This document shows positions 44,677 through 53,604 of a stretch of DNA of 64,000 nt, in pieces. A model generated the notes under the pieces. The model was not told the DNA's origin. It did no database searches and saw nothing but the letters and a program-made list of their open reading frames with translations. Source of the DNA: Algibacter lectus (GTDB lineage Bacteria; Bacteroidota; Bacteroidia; Flavobacteriales; Flavobacteriaceae). The position numbers were made by a program, and so were the translations under genes. Numbering within the stretch: position 1 is the first letter of the stretch; each line of letters opens with the position of its first letter. The stretch spans positions 62,001 through 126,000 of the forward strand of contig NZ_FOLN01000014.1 of assembly GCF_900112395.1 (NCBI RefSeq), read 5' to 3'.

Positions 44677-44775
44677 TATATTTGATGTATCACTAATTTA
44701 TTTTAGTGATAATTTTTCTTTTTCATAGCAATTTTTTTCCCATCCTTAATTTTTTAAGGGTGGGTTTTGTTTTTA
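44677..44775 (+). ncRNA. Candidate orphan small RNA
   Basis: A perfect -7 box TATATTTG (44677-44684) is followed at the expected start-point distance by an 8-bp hairpin, ATCACTAA (44689-44696) and TTAGTGAT (44703-44710). A single-stranded pyrimidine-rich stretch (44711-44738) comes next, then a strong terminator, CCCATCCTTAA and TTAAGGGTGGG (44739-44764), and a T-run. No start codon opens a frame within it. The 80-nt transcript sits between two terminated genes on its own, the layout of a trans-acting sRNA. The Rfam family, if any, cannot be decided here; Flavo-1 is one to test. Confidence 0.55.
44739..44775 (+). terminator. Terminator of the candidate small RNA
   Basis: CCCATCCTTAA (44739-44749) and TTAAGGGTGGG (44754-44764) pair over 11 bp with one G-U wobble and run into TTTTGTTTTT. 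No gene ends nearby upstream other than the already terminated dnaJ. Confidence 0.82.
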
Positions 44776-44981
44776 GAGCATTATAGGGTACGTAAAAACG
44801 CTATCAGTTTGTTTAAAACAATAGAATTAGAAGCAAATAATGTATAGGGTTTACAACTATTAAAACATCTTAATTTTGAGCGAAAAGATTAAAACTAATT
44901 TTTTAAGAAAGCATCCGTTCAACTTAAGCTAGCAACTAAACATTTAATATCTTTACGGCAAACAAGTCAACTAAAAAATTA

Positions 44982-45908
44982 ATGAGTAATTTATTAGAAG
45001 TTAACGAAGTTTCTAAAAATTTCGGCAACTTTACCGCACTAAACAAAGTGTCTCTGTCAGTGCCTAAAGGCAGCATTTTTGGACTTTTAGGACCTAATGG
45101 AGCAGGGAAAACAACCTTAATTCGAGTTATTAATCAAATAACAATGCCCGATTCGGGATCTGTTATTTTAGATGGCGAAGCCTTGCGCGAAAATCATATT
45201 AGAGATATTGGTTATTTGCCAGAAGAGCGTGGTTTGTATAAAACCATGAAAGTGGGCGAGCAGGCTCTTTATTTAGCTCAATTAAAAGGCTTAAGTAAAA
45301 CTGAAGCTAAAGCACGTTTAAAATATTGGTTCGATCGTTTGGATATTGGCGATTGGTGGAATAAAAAAATCCAGGAGCTTTCTAAAGGAATGGCGCAAAA
45401 AATTCAGTTTGTTGTAACGGTTTTACACGAACCTAAACTATTAATTTTTGATGAGCCATTTTCAGGATTCGATCCTATAAATGCTGATATTATTAAAGAT
45501 GAAATTTTACATTTAAGAGATCAAGGTGCTACCATTATTTTTTCTACACATAGAATGGAATCTGTAGAGGAATTATGTGATGATATTGCATTAATTCATA
45601 AATCGAATAAAATATTAGAAGGGAAATTGGTTGATGTAAAACGTCAATTTAAATCAAATACTTTTGAAGTTGGAATTCGATCAAATAATCAACCGGAATT
45701 AAAACAAGAATTAGCTCAAAAATTCGATGTGTCCGATGCTTATTTTAAAACTTTAGAAAACGAATTAAAATTAAATATTAAACTTCAAGACTCTCAAAAA
45801 TCTAACGATTTATTGGGCTTCTTGGCAAGTAAAGGCGAAGTTTCTCATTTTGTAGAATTAATACCAAGCGTTAACGATATTTTTATTCAAACAGTAAAGA
45901 ATAATTAA
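44982..45908 (+). CDS. ABC transporter ATP-binding protein (NatA-like)
   Basis: The 308-residue ATPase shows Walker A LLGPNGAGKTTLIR, the signature LSKGMAQK, Walker B LLIFDEPFSGFDP and the switch His in FSTHRMES. The C-terminal 80 residues are the DUF4162 domain usual in ABC-2 type exporters. The permease starts 5 nt downstream, so the two form one exporter; the substrate may be Na+, an antibiotic or a lipid. Confidence 0.93.
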   Translation: MSNLLEVNEVSKNFGNFTALNKVSLSVPKGSIFGLLGPNGAGKTTLIRVINQITMPDSGSVILDGEALRENHIRDIGYLPEERGLYKTMKVGEQALYLAQLKGLSKTEAKARLKYWFDRLDIGDWWNKKIQELSKGMAQKIQFVVTVLHEPKLLIFDEPFSGFDPINADIIKDEILHLRDQGATIIFSTHRMESVEELCDDIALIHKSNKILEGKLVDVKRQFKSNTFEVGIRSNNQPELKQELAQKFDVSDAYFKTLENELKLNIKLQDSQKSNDLLGFLASKGEVSHFVELIPSVNDIFIQTVKNN

Positions 45909-45913
45909 TTTTT

Positions 45914-47227
45914 ATGAACCATTTACCACTTATTATAAAACGAGAATATCTAAATAAAGTTAGAAATAAATCGTTTATAATTATGACGTTTTTAAGTCCC
46001 ATTATTTTTATGGCGCTTATTGGTGTTGTTGCATACTTAACACAATTAAACAACGATAAAATTCGTTTAATATCTGTATTGGACGAATCTGGATTAGTAA
46101 AAGATACTTTTAAAGATTCAGAGCATACCACATATCATGTTTTGGAAGATATGTCTTTAGACGATGCTAAAGATTTATCTAAAGAAACGGAAGCTTACGG
46201 TTTATTGCATGTAGATAAAATACAAGATTTAAAAAACTTATCTAAGCATATCACATTTTATTCTGAAGAATCTCCATCGATAAATACTATTTCAGATTTA
46301 GAAAATCAGATAGAAGCTAAGTTAACTAATATGAAACTTCTGCAAAATGGAGTAGATGTAGATATGATTAATGCTTCTAAAATTAGCGTTGAAATAGCAC
46401 AAGAAAGTTTTGATGGACAGAAAACATCAAAAATAGACAGTGTTATCAAAATTGCTTTTGGTGGCGCTTTAGGATATTTGCTTTTTATGTTCATCATTAT
46501 TTATGGAAACATGATTATGCGAAGTGTGATAGAAGAAAAAACAAGCCGAATTATAGAGGTTATTATTTCTTCTGTAAAGCCTGTACAACTTATGTTGGGT
46601 AAAATTTTTGGAACTTCTCTAGCAGGAATAACACAGTTTTTAATTTGGACTATTTTAGGTTTTATTTTAATGTTTGTGCTTTCGGCGGTGTTTGGGATAG
46701 ATTTGGCACAAGTGCAAACGCCGCAGCAACAAATGGTGCAACAAGCCATGGAAAACCCTGAGCTTAACATGCGAATTCAAGATGTTTTAACAGCATTTTA
46801 CAATTTGCCTTTATTGAATTTAGTGTTGGCGTTTATACTGTTTTTTATTGGTGGTTATTTGCTTTACAGTTCGTTTTACGCGGCTATTGGTGCAGCTGTA
46901 GATAACGAAACAGATACGCAACAATTTATGATGCCTATTATAATGCCTCTAGTTTTAGCCGTTTATATTGGTATATTTACAGTGGTAGAAGATCCACACG
47001 GAACCGTATCGACAGTTTTTTCGTTTATACCTTTAACGTCGCCTGTGGTTATGCTTATGCGTATTCCGTTTGGGGTTCCAATTTGGCAGCAAGTATTGTC
47101 GTTTTCTATTTTAGTAGGCACATTTATGCTTACGGTTTGGTTTGCTGCAAAAATATACCGCGTTGGTATTTTAATGTATGGCAAAAAACCAACATACAAA
47201 GAGTTAATTAAATGGATTAAATATTAA
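45914..47227 (+). CDS. ABC-2 type transporter permease (NatB-like)
   Basis: The 437-residue permease has one N-terminal helix (about 22-42), an extracytoplasmic loop of about 130 residues, and five or six C-terminal helices with the NatB-like segment RSVIEEKTSRIIEVIISSVKP. It pairs with the upstream ATPase. The MscS gene starts 1 nt after its stop, which implies coupled translation. Confidence 0.92.
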   Translation: MNHLPLIIKREYLNKVRNKSFIIMTFLSPIIFMALIGVVAYLTQLNNDKIRLISVLDESGLVKDTFKDSEHTTYHVLEDMSLDDAKDLSKETEAYGLLHVDKIQDLKNLSKHITFYSEESPSINTISDLENQIEAKLTNMKLLQNGVDVDMINASKISVEIAQESFDGQKTSKIDSVIKIAFGGALGYLLFMFIIIYGNMIMRSVIEEKTSRIIEVIISSVKPVQLMLGKIFGTSLAGITQFLIWTILGFILMFVLSAVFGIDLAQVQTPQQQMVQQAMENPELNMRIQDVLTAFYNLPLLNLVLAFILFFIGGYLLYSSFYAAIGAAVDNETDTQQFMMPIIMPLVLAVYIGIFTVVEDPHGTVSTVFSFIPLTSPVVMLMRIPFGVPIWQQVLSFSILVGTFMLTVWFAAKIYRVGILMYGKKPTYKELIKWIKY

Positions 47228-47228
47228 A

Positions 47229-48131
47229 ATGCAAGACAAGGTTATAGATCAAATAGAAGACACTATCGAGAATAGTTCCATTTGGGAACAGTTCATGGGG
47301 TTTTTAAATTATAATGTTTATACCTATACCATTAAAGATGGGAGTGGCATAGAAACAGGCGTACTAAAAGTAAAGTCTGTTTTGCTGGTGCTTATCATTT
47401 TAATATTAACTACCTATTTTTTACGCTTTGCACGAAATATAATGACGCGTAAAATGTCGGATGATGATAAAAGTAAATTCTTTACAGTTTTTTCATTTGC
47501 TCGTTGGTTAATATATTTAGTTGTATTGCTTATTGCCATGGATTCTATTGGTATTAATGTTACGGCTATATTTGCCGCTTCAGCAGCCTTATTGATAGGT
47601 GTTGGTTTGGCGCTTCAAACCTTATTCCAAGATATTATTTCTGGAATTTTTATATTAATTGATCAATCGGTACATGTTGGAGATATTATTGAAATAGAAG
47701 GTAAAGTTGGGCGCGTAGAAGAAATAAAACTCCGCACAACGCGAGCTGTAACTATAGATAATAGAGTGTTAATAATACCTAACCATTTATATTTAGCGAA
47801 TAGTTTGTATAACTGGACGCAAAACGGATCGTCTACCAGAGAAGCTGTTGAGGTTGGTGTAGCATATGGCAGTGATGTGCAACTTGTAAAAAAAATATTG
47901 TTAGAAGCAGCAGCAAATCATGAGTCGGTAATGCAACATCCAGAGCCCTATGTGTTTTTTACAAATTTTGGAGATAGTGCTTTAGAGTTTAAATTAGTAT
48001 TCACTATAAACGATAGTTTTCAAGGAGCAATTCCTAAAAGTGAAATTCGTTTTGAAATAGATCGTTTATTTAGAGAGAATAAAATTTCAATCCCTTTTCC
48101 TCAAAGAGATATTCATATTATTAAACAATAG
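47229..48131 (+). CDS. MscS-family mechanosensitive ion channel
   Basis: The 300-residue channel has three membrane helices (about 50-68, 85-105, 112-140). The third carries the glycine/alanine-rich pore segment IFAASAALLIGVGLALQ, followed by the MscS beta domain (EGKVGRVEEIKLRTTRAVTI, IIPNHLYLANSLYNW) and a C-terminal alpha/beta domain. It opens on membrane tension to release solutes after osmotic downshock. It is third in the exporter operon, an unusual neighbour. Confidence 0.92.
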   Translation: MQDKVIDQIEDTIENSSIWEQFMGFLNYNVYTYTIKDGSGIETGVLKVKSVLLVLIILILTTYFLRFARNIMTRKMSDDDKSKFFTVFSFARWLIYLVVLLIAMDSIGINVTAIFAASAALLIGVGLALQTLFQDIISGIFILIDQSVHVGDIIEIEGKVGRVEEIKLRTTRAVTIDNRVLIIPNHLYLANSLYNWTQNGSSTREAVEVGVAYGSDVQLVKKILLEAAANHESVMQHPEPYVFFTNFGDSALEFKLVFTINDSFQGAIPKSEIRFEIDRLFRENKISIPFPQRDIHIIKQ

Positions 48132-48145
48132 ATACTGACTAAATT

Positions 48146-49033
48146 GTGATAGAAAAACTGGAATTTAAAAAGGTGTTAATGTTATTGTTTATGACCAGTT
48201 TTTATATGGCGCATGCACAATTAACAGATTTGGCACGCTTAGAATACTCATTTATTCCAAAGAGTAATTCCGAAGATCAATATACACGATTAAGGGCCTT
48301 ATTAAATTATCCTATAGAACTTAAAAACGATTCTTATTTTATTGTTGGTGGCGAGTATAACCGAATTCTATTAAACTTAGAAGATGAGTATGATTTTGAA
48401 ACTTCGGGTTTAAATAAAATCCACATTATAGATTTAAACTTGGCTTATACGTTTAAGTGGAATGAAAAATGGCGTTTTGGAGTTAAATTTAATCCAAGAA
48501 TAGCATCAACACTTACGCATAAATTAAATTCAGATGATTTTTTTATGAATGGTGGCGTGTTTTTTATTAATAAAAGAACTGCAGGTGAAGAGATAAAAAA
48601 AGACAGTCGATTAATTTTAGGTTTAACTTATAATGCTACAACCGGTTTGCCTTTTCCGTTACCGTTTGTTAGTTATTATAGAAAAATTGATGATAATTGG
48701 AGTTATACAGCCGGAATTCCTAAATCGAATTTAAAGTATCATTTTAATCCTAAAAATAATTTACAAGTATTTACAGGTCTCGATGGTTACTTGGCGCATT
48801 TACAAAAACCTTTAGTAATTAATGAAAAAGAGGCTGAGCATATATCATTATCTGTTGCCGTTAGCGGATTGGGGTATGAATATTGCTTTACAAAACATCT
48901 AGCTGCATATTTGTACACTGGTTATACTGTGAGATTAAATAATGTAATTAGAAGTAAAAATAGAGATGAAATTTTTAAATTAGACGATATTAATGCGTTC
49001 TATTTAAGAAGTGGACTAAAATTTAAAATATAA
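48146..49033 (+). CDS. Outer-membrane beta-barrel-like protein (DUF6268 type)
   Basis: The 295-residue protein has a signal peptide (MIEKLEFKKVLMLLFMTSF, cleaved after AHA) and a body of alternating amphipathic strands ending in an aromatic-rich final strand FYLRSGLKFKI, which suits barrel assembly. I read it as the DUF6268 family. The GTG at 48146 is the better start, because the next ATG would remove the basic N-region of the signal. It lies 14 nt after mscS and 2 nt before the sigma-54 activator. Confidence 0.75.
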   Translation: MIEKLEFKKVLMLLFMTSFYMAHAQLTDLARLEYSFIPKSNSEDQYTRLRALLNYPIELKNDSYFIVGGEYNRILLNLEDEYDFETSGLNKIHIIDLNLAYTFKWNEKWRFGVKFNPRIASTLTHKLNSDDFFMNGGVFFINKRTAGEEIKKDSRLILGLTYNATTGLPFPLPFVSYYRKIDDNWSYTAGIPKSNLKYHFNPKNNLQVFTGLDGYLAHLQKPLVINEKEAEHISLSVAVSGLGYEYCFTKHLAAYLYTGYTVRLNNVIRSKNRDEIFKLDDINAFYLRSGLKFKI

Positions 49034-49035
49034 AG

Positions 49036-50199
49036 ATGCCAAAAATACTAGTAATAGAAGATGAAGCAGCCATTAGACGTGTGCTTATAAAAATCCTTTC
49101 GGAAGAAAATGATACCTATCAAGTTGAAGAAGCGGAAGATGGATTAATTGGTATTGAAAAGATAAAAAACGAAGATTACGATTTAGTGCTTTGTGATATT
49201 AAAATGCCTAAAATGGATGGTGTTGAAGTCTTAGAAGCTACTAAAAAAATAAAACCAGAGATCCCTATGGTTATGATTTCTGGTCATGGAGACTTGGATA
49301 CGGCTGTAAACACCATGCGCTTAGGGGCTTTTGATTATATTTCTAAACCGCCAGATTTAAATCGTTTATTAAACACGGTTCGTAATGCTTTAGACAGAAA
49401 AGAGTTGTTTGTAGAAAACAAAATTCTGAAGAAAAAAGTAAGTAAGAAATACGAAATGATAGGTGAGAGCGACGAAATCTCTCAAATAAAAGATATTATA
49501 GATAAGGTAGCTCCAACCGATGCGCGTGTGTTGATTACAGGGCCAAATGGGACAGGAAAAGAACTTGTTGCTCATTGGTTACACGAAAAGAGTGATCGAG
49601 CAAAAGGAAATTTAATTGAAGTGAATTGTGCTGCCATACCTAGCGAATTAATAGAAAGTGAATTATTCGGACACGTAAAAGGTGCTTTTACAAGTGCGAA
49701 TAAAGATCGTGCAGGTAAATTTGAAGCGGCTAATGGTGGAACCATTTTCTTAGATGAAATTGGAGATATGAGTCTTTCGGCGCAAGCCAAAGTATTACGT
49801 GCTTTACAAGAAAGCAGAATTCAACGTGTAGGAAGTGATAAGGATATTAAAGTTAATGTACGTGTAGTTGCAGCAACTAATAAAAACCTTAAGAAAGAGA
49901 TTGAAGATGGACGTTTTAGAGAAGATTTGTACCATAGGTTAGCGGTAATTTTAATTAAAGTACCAGCCTTAAATGAAAGACGTGGAGATATTCCGTTATT
50001 GATAAAACATTTTTCATCAAAAATATCTGGTGAACAAGGTACAAACGAAAAGAAGTTTACCGAAAAAGCGGTTAAATTATTACAAGAGTACGACTGGACG
50101 GGTAATATTCGTGAACTGCGTAATGTAGTCGAGCGCCTTATTATTCTTGGTGGTGCTGAGGTTAGCGAGCAGGATGTTAAGCTATTTGCGAGTAAATAA
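49036..50199 (+). CDS. Sigma-54 activator-type response regulator without a DNA-binding domain
   Basis: The 387-residue protein has a receiver domain (1-120; Asp54 in LCDIKMPKMDG, Lys104 in YISKPPD) and a sigma-54 AAA+ domain (about 140-370; Walker A GPNGTGKE at 169-176, FLDEIGDMS). The loop that touches sigma-54 reads GAFTSA (216-221), not the canonical GAFTGA. The protein ends after the AAA+ lid and lacks the Fis-type helix-turn-helix, so it must act without a specific enhancer site or with a partner. No histidine kinase is adjacent. It ends the exporter-mscS operon. Confidence 0.92.
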   Translation: MPKILVIEDEAAIRRVLIKILSEENDTYQVEEAEDGLIGIEKIKNEDYDLVLCDIKMPKMDGVEVLEATKKIKPEIPMVMISGHGDLDTAVNTMRLGAFDYISKPPDLNRLLNTVRNALDRKELFVENKILKKKVSKKYEMIGESDEISQIKDIIDKVAPTDARVLITGPNGTGKELVAHWLHEKSDRAKGNLIEVNCAAIPSELIESELFGHVKGAFTSANKDRAGKFEAANGGTIFLDEIGDMSLSAQAKVLRALQESRIQRVGSDKDIKVNVRVVAATNKNLKKEIEDGRFREDLYHRLAVILIKVPALNERRGDIPLLIKHFSSKISGEQGTNEKKFTEKAVKLLQEYDWTGNIRELRNVVERLIILGGAEVSEQDVKLFASK

Positions 50200-50220
50200 A
50201 AGCGTGAAATGTATAAAACA

Positions 50221-50250
50221 AAAAAAGAGCCTATTAAGGCTCTTTTTTTT
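50221..50250. terminator. Bidirectional terminator after the sigma-54 activator
   Basis: AAAAAAGAGCC and GGCTCTTTTTT form an 11-bp stem around TATTAA. It serves the convergent activator and DEAD-box genes. Confidence 0.88.
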
Positions 50251-50286
50251 TGTTTTATACTGAATTTTTAATATTTGTGTACGCTA

Positions 50287-51531
50287 TTAGTACCAACGTT
50301 TTTTCTTCTTTTTAGAAGCTTCACTTTTTCTACCTTTTTTATGCTTGCTGCCTCCTGTTTTTTGAGACTTATGCACTATTGGCTTTGCTTTTGGATCTAA
50401 AGGGTAAGGGTGATCGTCTATAACATCAAGTTGCATTTGTATAAGTTGTTGTATAGCGAGTACATAACTTTTTTCATCGGCAGAACATAAAGAATATGCC
50501 ATACCTGCTTTTCCTGCTCTAGCTGTTCTACCAATACGGTGTACGTAAGTTTCAGGTATATTTGGTAAATCGAAATTTACAACAGCATCTAAATCGCTAA
50601 TATCAATACCACGGGCAGCAACATCTGTAGCAATTAAAATATTTACTTCGCCTTTCTTAAAACGTAATAAGGCATCTTGTCGAGCAGTTTGACTTTTATC
50701 ACCATGAAGACTTTCTACTTTATAACCATTTTTAGATAAGGTTTGTTCAAGTTTTTCTACACCAAATTTAGTACGTCTAAAAATGATGATGTTTCCTTTA
50801 ATAGTATTGCGTAGTAGGTGTAAACCTAATTCTATTTTATTTTGTTTTGGTACAAAATAGAGTAGTTGGTTTACGTTTTTTGAAGTAGAAGAGTTTTGTG
50901 CAACTTCTACACGTTCTGGCTCGTTTAATATCGTGTTTGCCAATTGCTCTACCTTATAAGGGATAGTTGCAGAAAACAATAAAATTTGTTTTTCGCTGGT
51001 GCAAAGGCGGGCTACTTTTTTAACATCGTCAATAAAGCCCATGTCTAGCATTAAATCGGCTTCATCTAAAACAAGTGTTTCTACATAATCTAAATTTAAA
51101 GCATCTTGTTTATGTAAATCTAATAAACGTCCAGGTGTAGCAATTAGAATGTCTATACCTTTTTTTAACACGTCCTTTTGAGGTTCGATAGGTGCACCGC
51201 CAAAAATAACAGAGGTTGTTAAGTTTGTATATGTGCTATAGGTTTTAAAGTTATTCTCTATTTGAATAGCCAACTCGCGAGTAGGACTAATAATTAAAGC
51301 CTTAATTTTTTTACCTTTTTTAGGAGCTTCTTGGTTATTAAATAAGCGCTGTAAAATAGGAAGCGCAAACGCAGCCGTTTTTCCTGTTCCTGTTTGTGCA
51401 GAAACAATAACGTCTTTTCCTTCTAAAACCAAAGGGATGGTTTTTTCTTGTACCAAGGTTGGATTGTCGTAACCTGCTTCGGCAACGGCTCTTAAAATTG
51501 GGCGATTTAATTGTAAGTCTTTAAATGACAT
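50287..51531 (-). CDS. DEAD-box RNA helicase (RhlE-like)
   Basis: The 414-residue helicase has motifs AQTGTGKTAAF (I), PTRELA (Ia), TPGRL (Ib), DEAD (II), SAT (III), the GDKSQTARQ region (IV-like), ATDVAARGID (V) and HRIGRTARAG (VI). A short Lys/Arg-rich tail (KHKKGRKSEASKKKKKRWY) binds RNA. RhlE-type helicases help ribosome assembly and mRNA decay, often under cold stress. Confidence 0.95.
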   Translation of the reverse strand: MSFKDLQLNRPILRAVAEAGYDNPTLVQEKTIPLVLEGKDVIVSAQTGTGKTAAFALPILQRLFNNQEAPKKGKKIKALIISPTRELAIQIENNFKTYSTYTNLTTSVIFGGAPIEPQKDVLKKGIDILIATPGRLLDLHKQDALNLDYVETLVLDEADLMLDMGFIDDVKKVARLCTSEKQILLFSATIPYKVEQLANTILNEPERVEVAQNSSTSKNVNQLLYFVPKQNKIELGLHLLRNTIKGNIIIFRRTKFGVEKLEQTLSKNGYKVESLHGDKSQTARQDALLRFKKGEVNILIATDVAARGIDISDLDAVVNFDLPNIPETYVHRIGRTARAGKAGMAYSLCSADEKSYVLAIQQLIQMQLDVIDDHPYPLDPKAKPIVHKSQKTGGSKHKKGRKSEASKKKKKRWY

Positions 51532-51548
51532 GTATTAATAATTTGCTA

Positions 51549-51556
51549 CAAAGATA
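51549..51556 (-). promoter_or_regulatory. -7 promoter box of the DEAD-box helicase
   Basis: CAAAGATA reads TATCTTTG on the minus strand, 17 nt upstream of the ATG. It lies between the helicase and the MOSC gene, so the helicase can be transcribed on its own. Confidence 0.6.
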
Positions 51557-51573
51557 CTATAAACCGCTTCAGC

Positions 51574-52209
51574 TTATTTTAAATATGCAGCTAATTTGTT
51601 TCTTTTTTTCTCCGGAAGGGCATCATTTTCTATAGCGCGTTTCAGTAAATCTTGGTCTTTTTCTTTAGCGTATAGCAATTGATACATTTGGGCTATGGTT
51701 AAGGAGTTTTTAGCTTCTTCTTGTAAAACCATATGGTCTCCTACTTTTACAAAACCTTCTTTTAGTATTCTAATATAAGAGCCTGGGAACCCATAATCTA
51801 TAAATGCCTTAAGTATATTTTGGTCATTAAATTTTACACCCAATTTAAAACAAGGTTCACGAGGTTGAGTTATTTGTACTAAAGCGTCTCCTATTTTATA
51901 TATATTGCCTACATAAATTTCCGATTCATCGAAATTAGAAACGGTTAAGTTTTCTCCAAACATGCCCCAATTCCATTCTAAATCGGGATAGCGTTTTTTC
52001 CAATAATCATAATGTTTTTCAGAAAAAAGGTAACAAGCTTTAAATAGGCCACCATGATATTTTCTATCGGTTACTTCATCATTATCCACATCGGTTTTGC
52101 CAAGAAAAATAGGCGAGGCTGTTGGTGTTTTATAAATACCAGTAACGACTTCCTTTTTGTTCCAAATTATTGTTGTTGGTTTGGCAAGGTTGTTGGCAAT
52201 AATTTTCAT
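51574..52209 (-). CDS. MOSC domain-containing protein (YiiM-like)
   Basis: The 211-residue protein has the MOSC beta-barrel, with KYHGGLFKACYLFSEKHYDYW, WGMFGENLTV and the metal-cofactor cysteine in ITQPREPCFKLG. A helical YiiM-type tail follows. MOSC proteins move the molybdenum cofactor or reduce N-hydroxylated compounds. No molybdopterin genes are adjacent. Confidence 0.9.
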   Translation of the reverse strand: MKIIANNLAKPTTIIWNKKEVVTGIYKTPTASPIFLGKTDVDNDEVTDRKYHGGLFKACYLFSEKHYDYWKKRYPDLEWNWGMFGENLTVSNFDESEIYVGNIYKIGDALVQITQPREPCFKLGVKFNDQNILKAFIDYGFPGSYIRILKEGFVKVGDHMVLQEEAKNSLTIAQMYQLLYAKEKDQDLLKRAIENDALPEKKRNKLAAYLK

Positions 52210-52383
52210 AATTAATAAAACGAATTTATGTTTTGTTAGTAGATGCGTTACGAATTTACTCTAATTTTAATAAGCTTACAAATTAGGTGCGATTTATGTA
52301 ATTAAGACAAAATAATCATGGGTTTGCTGAGTATTACCAAAATCAAATGTTAAATTTGTTCGAATAACTTTACATGTATATTT

Positions 52384-53391
52384 ATGAGTCAAGTAATCAC
52401 CTTTGGAGAAGTTTTAATGCGTATTTCACCTCGTGGACACAAAAAATTTATTCAATCTAACATGGTTGAATTTTATTTTGGAGGCACCGAATTAAATGTT
52501 GGAATTTCAATTGCTAATTTTGGAGGTAATGTGAGACATATTAGTGCGGTATCTGACGATTTTATTGGAGAAACGGCATTATCTTATATTAATAAATTTG
52601 GTGTAGATACCTCGTCTATAAGTTTATCTAAACGTCCGTTAGGTGTTTATTTCTTTGAAGTAGGGGCTGTAATGCGCCCAAGTAATATTTCGTATAATCG
52701 TTCGCACTCTTCGTTTTCAGAGATTTTACCTTCTATGGTGAATTGGGAACGTGCTTTAGACGATGGGAAATGGTTTCATTGGACGGGAATTACACCTGCA
52801 TTAACCCAAGGTAGTTTTGATACTTTAAAACAAGGGTTAATTTTAGCAAAAGAAAAAGGACTTACTATTTCTGCCGACCCTACATATAGAAGCGGATTAT
52901 GGAAATATGATAAGGATCCAAAAGAAGCTTTAACAGAATTACTTCATTATTCTACCATTTTTATAGGTGGTATAAATGAAATAAATGAAGTTTTAGGTAC
53001 TGAATACAATTACTCTAACGAGGCTTTTATTGAAGCAAGTAAGCAATTGATAAAAGAATTTCCTTCCATAGAAAAAGTTTTTGATAAAATTAGAACTTCT
53101 GTAAACGCATCTTGGCATAAAATACGTGCTAGAATGTGGAATGGTGTTGAATTTAGAGAAACTGAAGATTTAGATATTACACACGTTGTAGATAGAATAG
53201 GTACAGGAGATGCTTTTGCAGCTGGACTTATTTATGGTTTACAAAAACTGGACGATGATTATAAAGCCATAGAGTTTGCAAGTGCAGCCTGTGCTTTAAA
53301 ACATACATATGAAGGTGATGTAAATTTAGCAACAGTAAAAGAGGTGATGGGGATTTTAGGAGGAAACACATCAGGACGTTTAACTAGATAA
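52384..53391 (+). CDS. PfkB-family sugar kinase, probable 2-keto-3-deoxygluconate kinase
   Basis: The 335-residue ribokinase-fold protein has GGTELNVGISIANFGG near the N-terminus and the ATP/anion-hole motif DRIGTGDAFAAGLIYG near the C-terminus. The sequence from ITFGEVLMRISPRG to FFEVGAVMRPSNISYNRSHS fits the KdgK subgroup, which phosphorylates 2-keto-3-deoxygluconate from alginate or pectin breakdown. In this window it stands alone, without the aldolase or uronate genes, so the assignment rests on sequence only. Confidence 0.85.
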   Translation: MSQVITFGEVLMRISPRGHKKFIQSNMVEFYFGGTELNVGISIANFGGNVRHISAVSDDFIGETALSYINKFGVDTSSISLSKRPLGVYFFEVGAVMRPSNISYNRSHSSFSEILPSMVNWERALDDGKWFHWTGITPALTQGSFDTLKQGLILAKEKGLTISADPTYRSGLWKYDKDPKEALTELLHYSTIFIGGINEINEVLGTEYNYSNEAFIEASKQLIKEFPSIEKVFDKIRTSVNASWHKIRARMWNGVEFRETEDLDITHVVDRIGTGDAFAAGLIYGLQKLDDDYKAIEFASAACALKHTYEGDVNLATVKEVMGILGGNTSGRLTR

Positions 53392-53454
53392 TGTTGGGTT
53401 TTATTCTGAATGAAATAAAATAAGAATACTTATTTATAATATAAAATGCTAATT

Positions 53455-53481
53455 GGCTGCTCTTTGGAGTGGCCTTTTTTT
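53455..53481 (+). terminator. Terminator of the sugar kinase
   Basis: GGCTGCTC and GAGTGGCC pair over eight positions (two G-U) around TTTG, followed by seven Ts. Confidence 0.78.
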
Positions 53482-53604
53482 GTTTATATGGCTTACTAAA
53501 TTATTTGATTTCTTAATTATTTGAAGGGTATTGAGAGAATATGATAATTATCATAGTTGATTTTTGCTAATTACAATAATTTTATAGTATCAAAATAAGT
53601 AGTC

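Larger units (their letters stand above)
44575..44981. other. 407-nt intergenic region with a candidate small RNA
   Basis: It holds the dnaJ terminator (44595-44624), a candidate small RNA (44677-44775) and about 200 nt of AT-rich leader before the ABC gene, where TATCTTTA (44951-44958) is a one-mismatch -7 box. No ORF of note. Confidence 0.6.
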
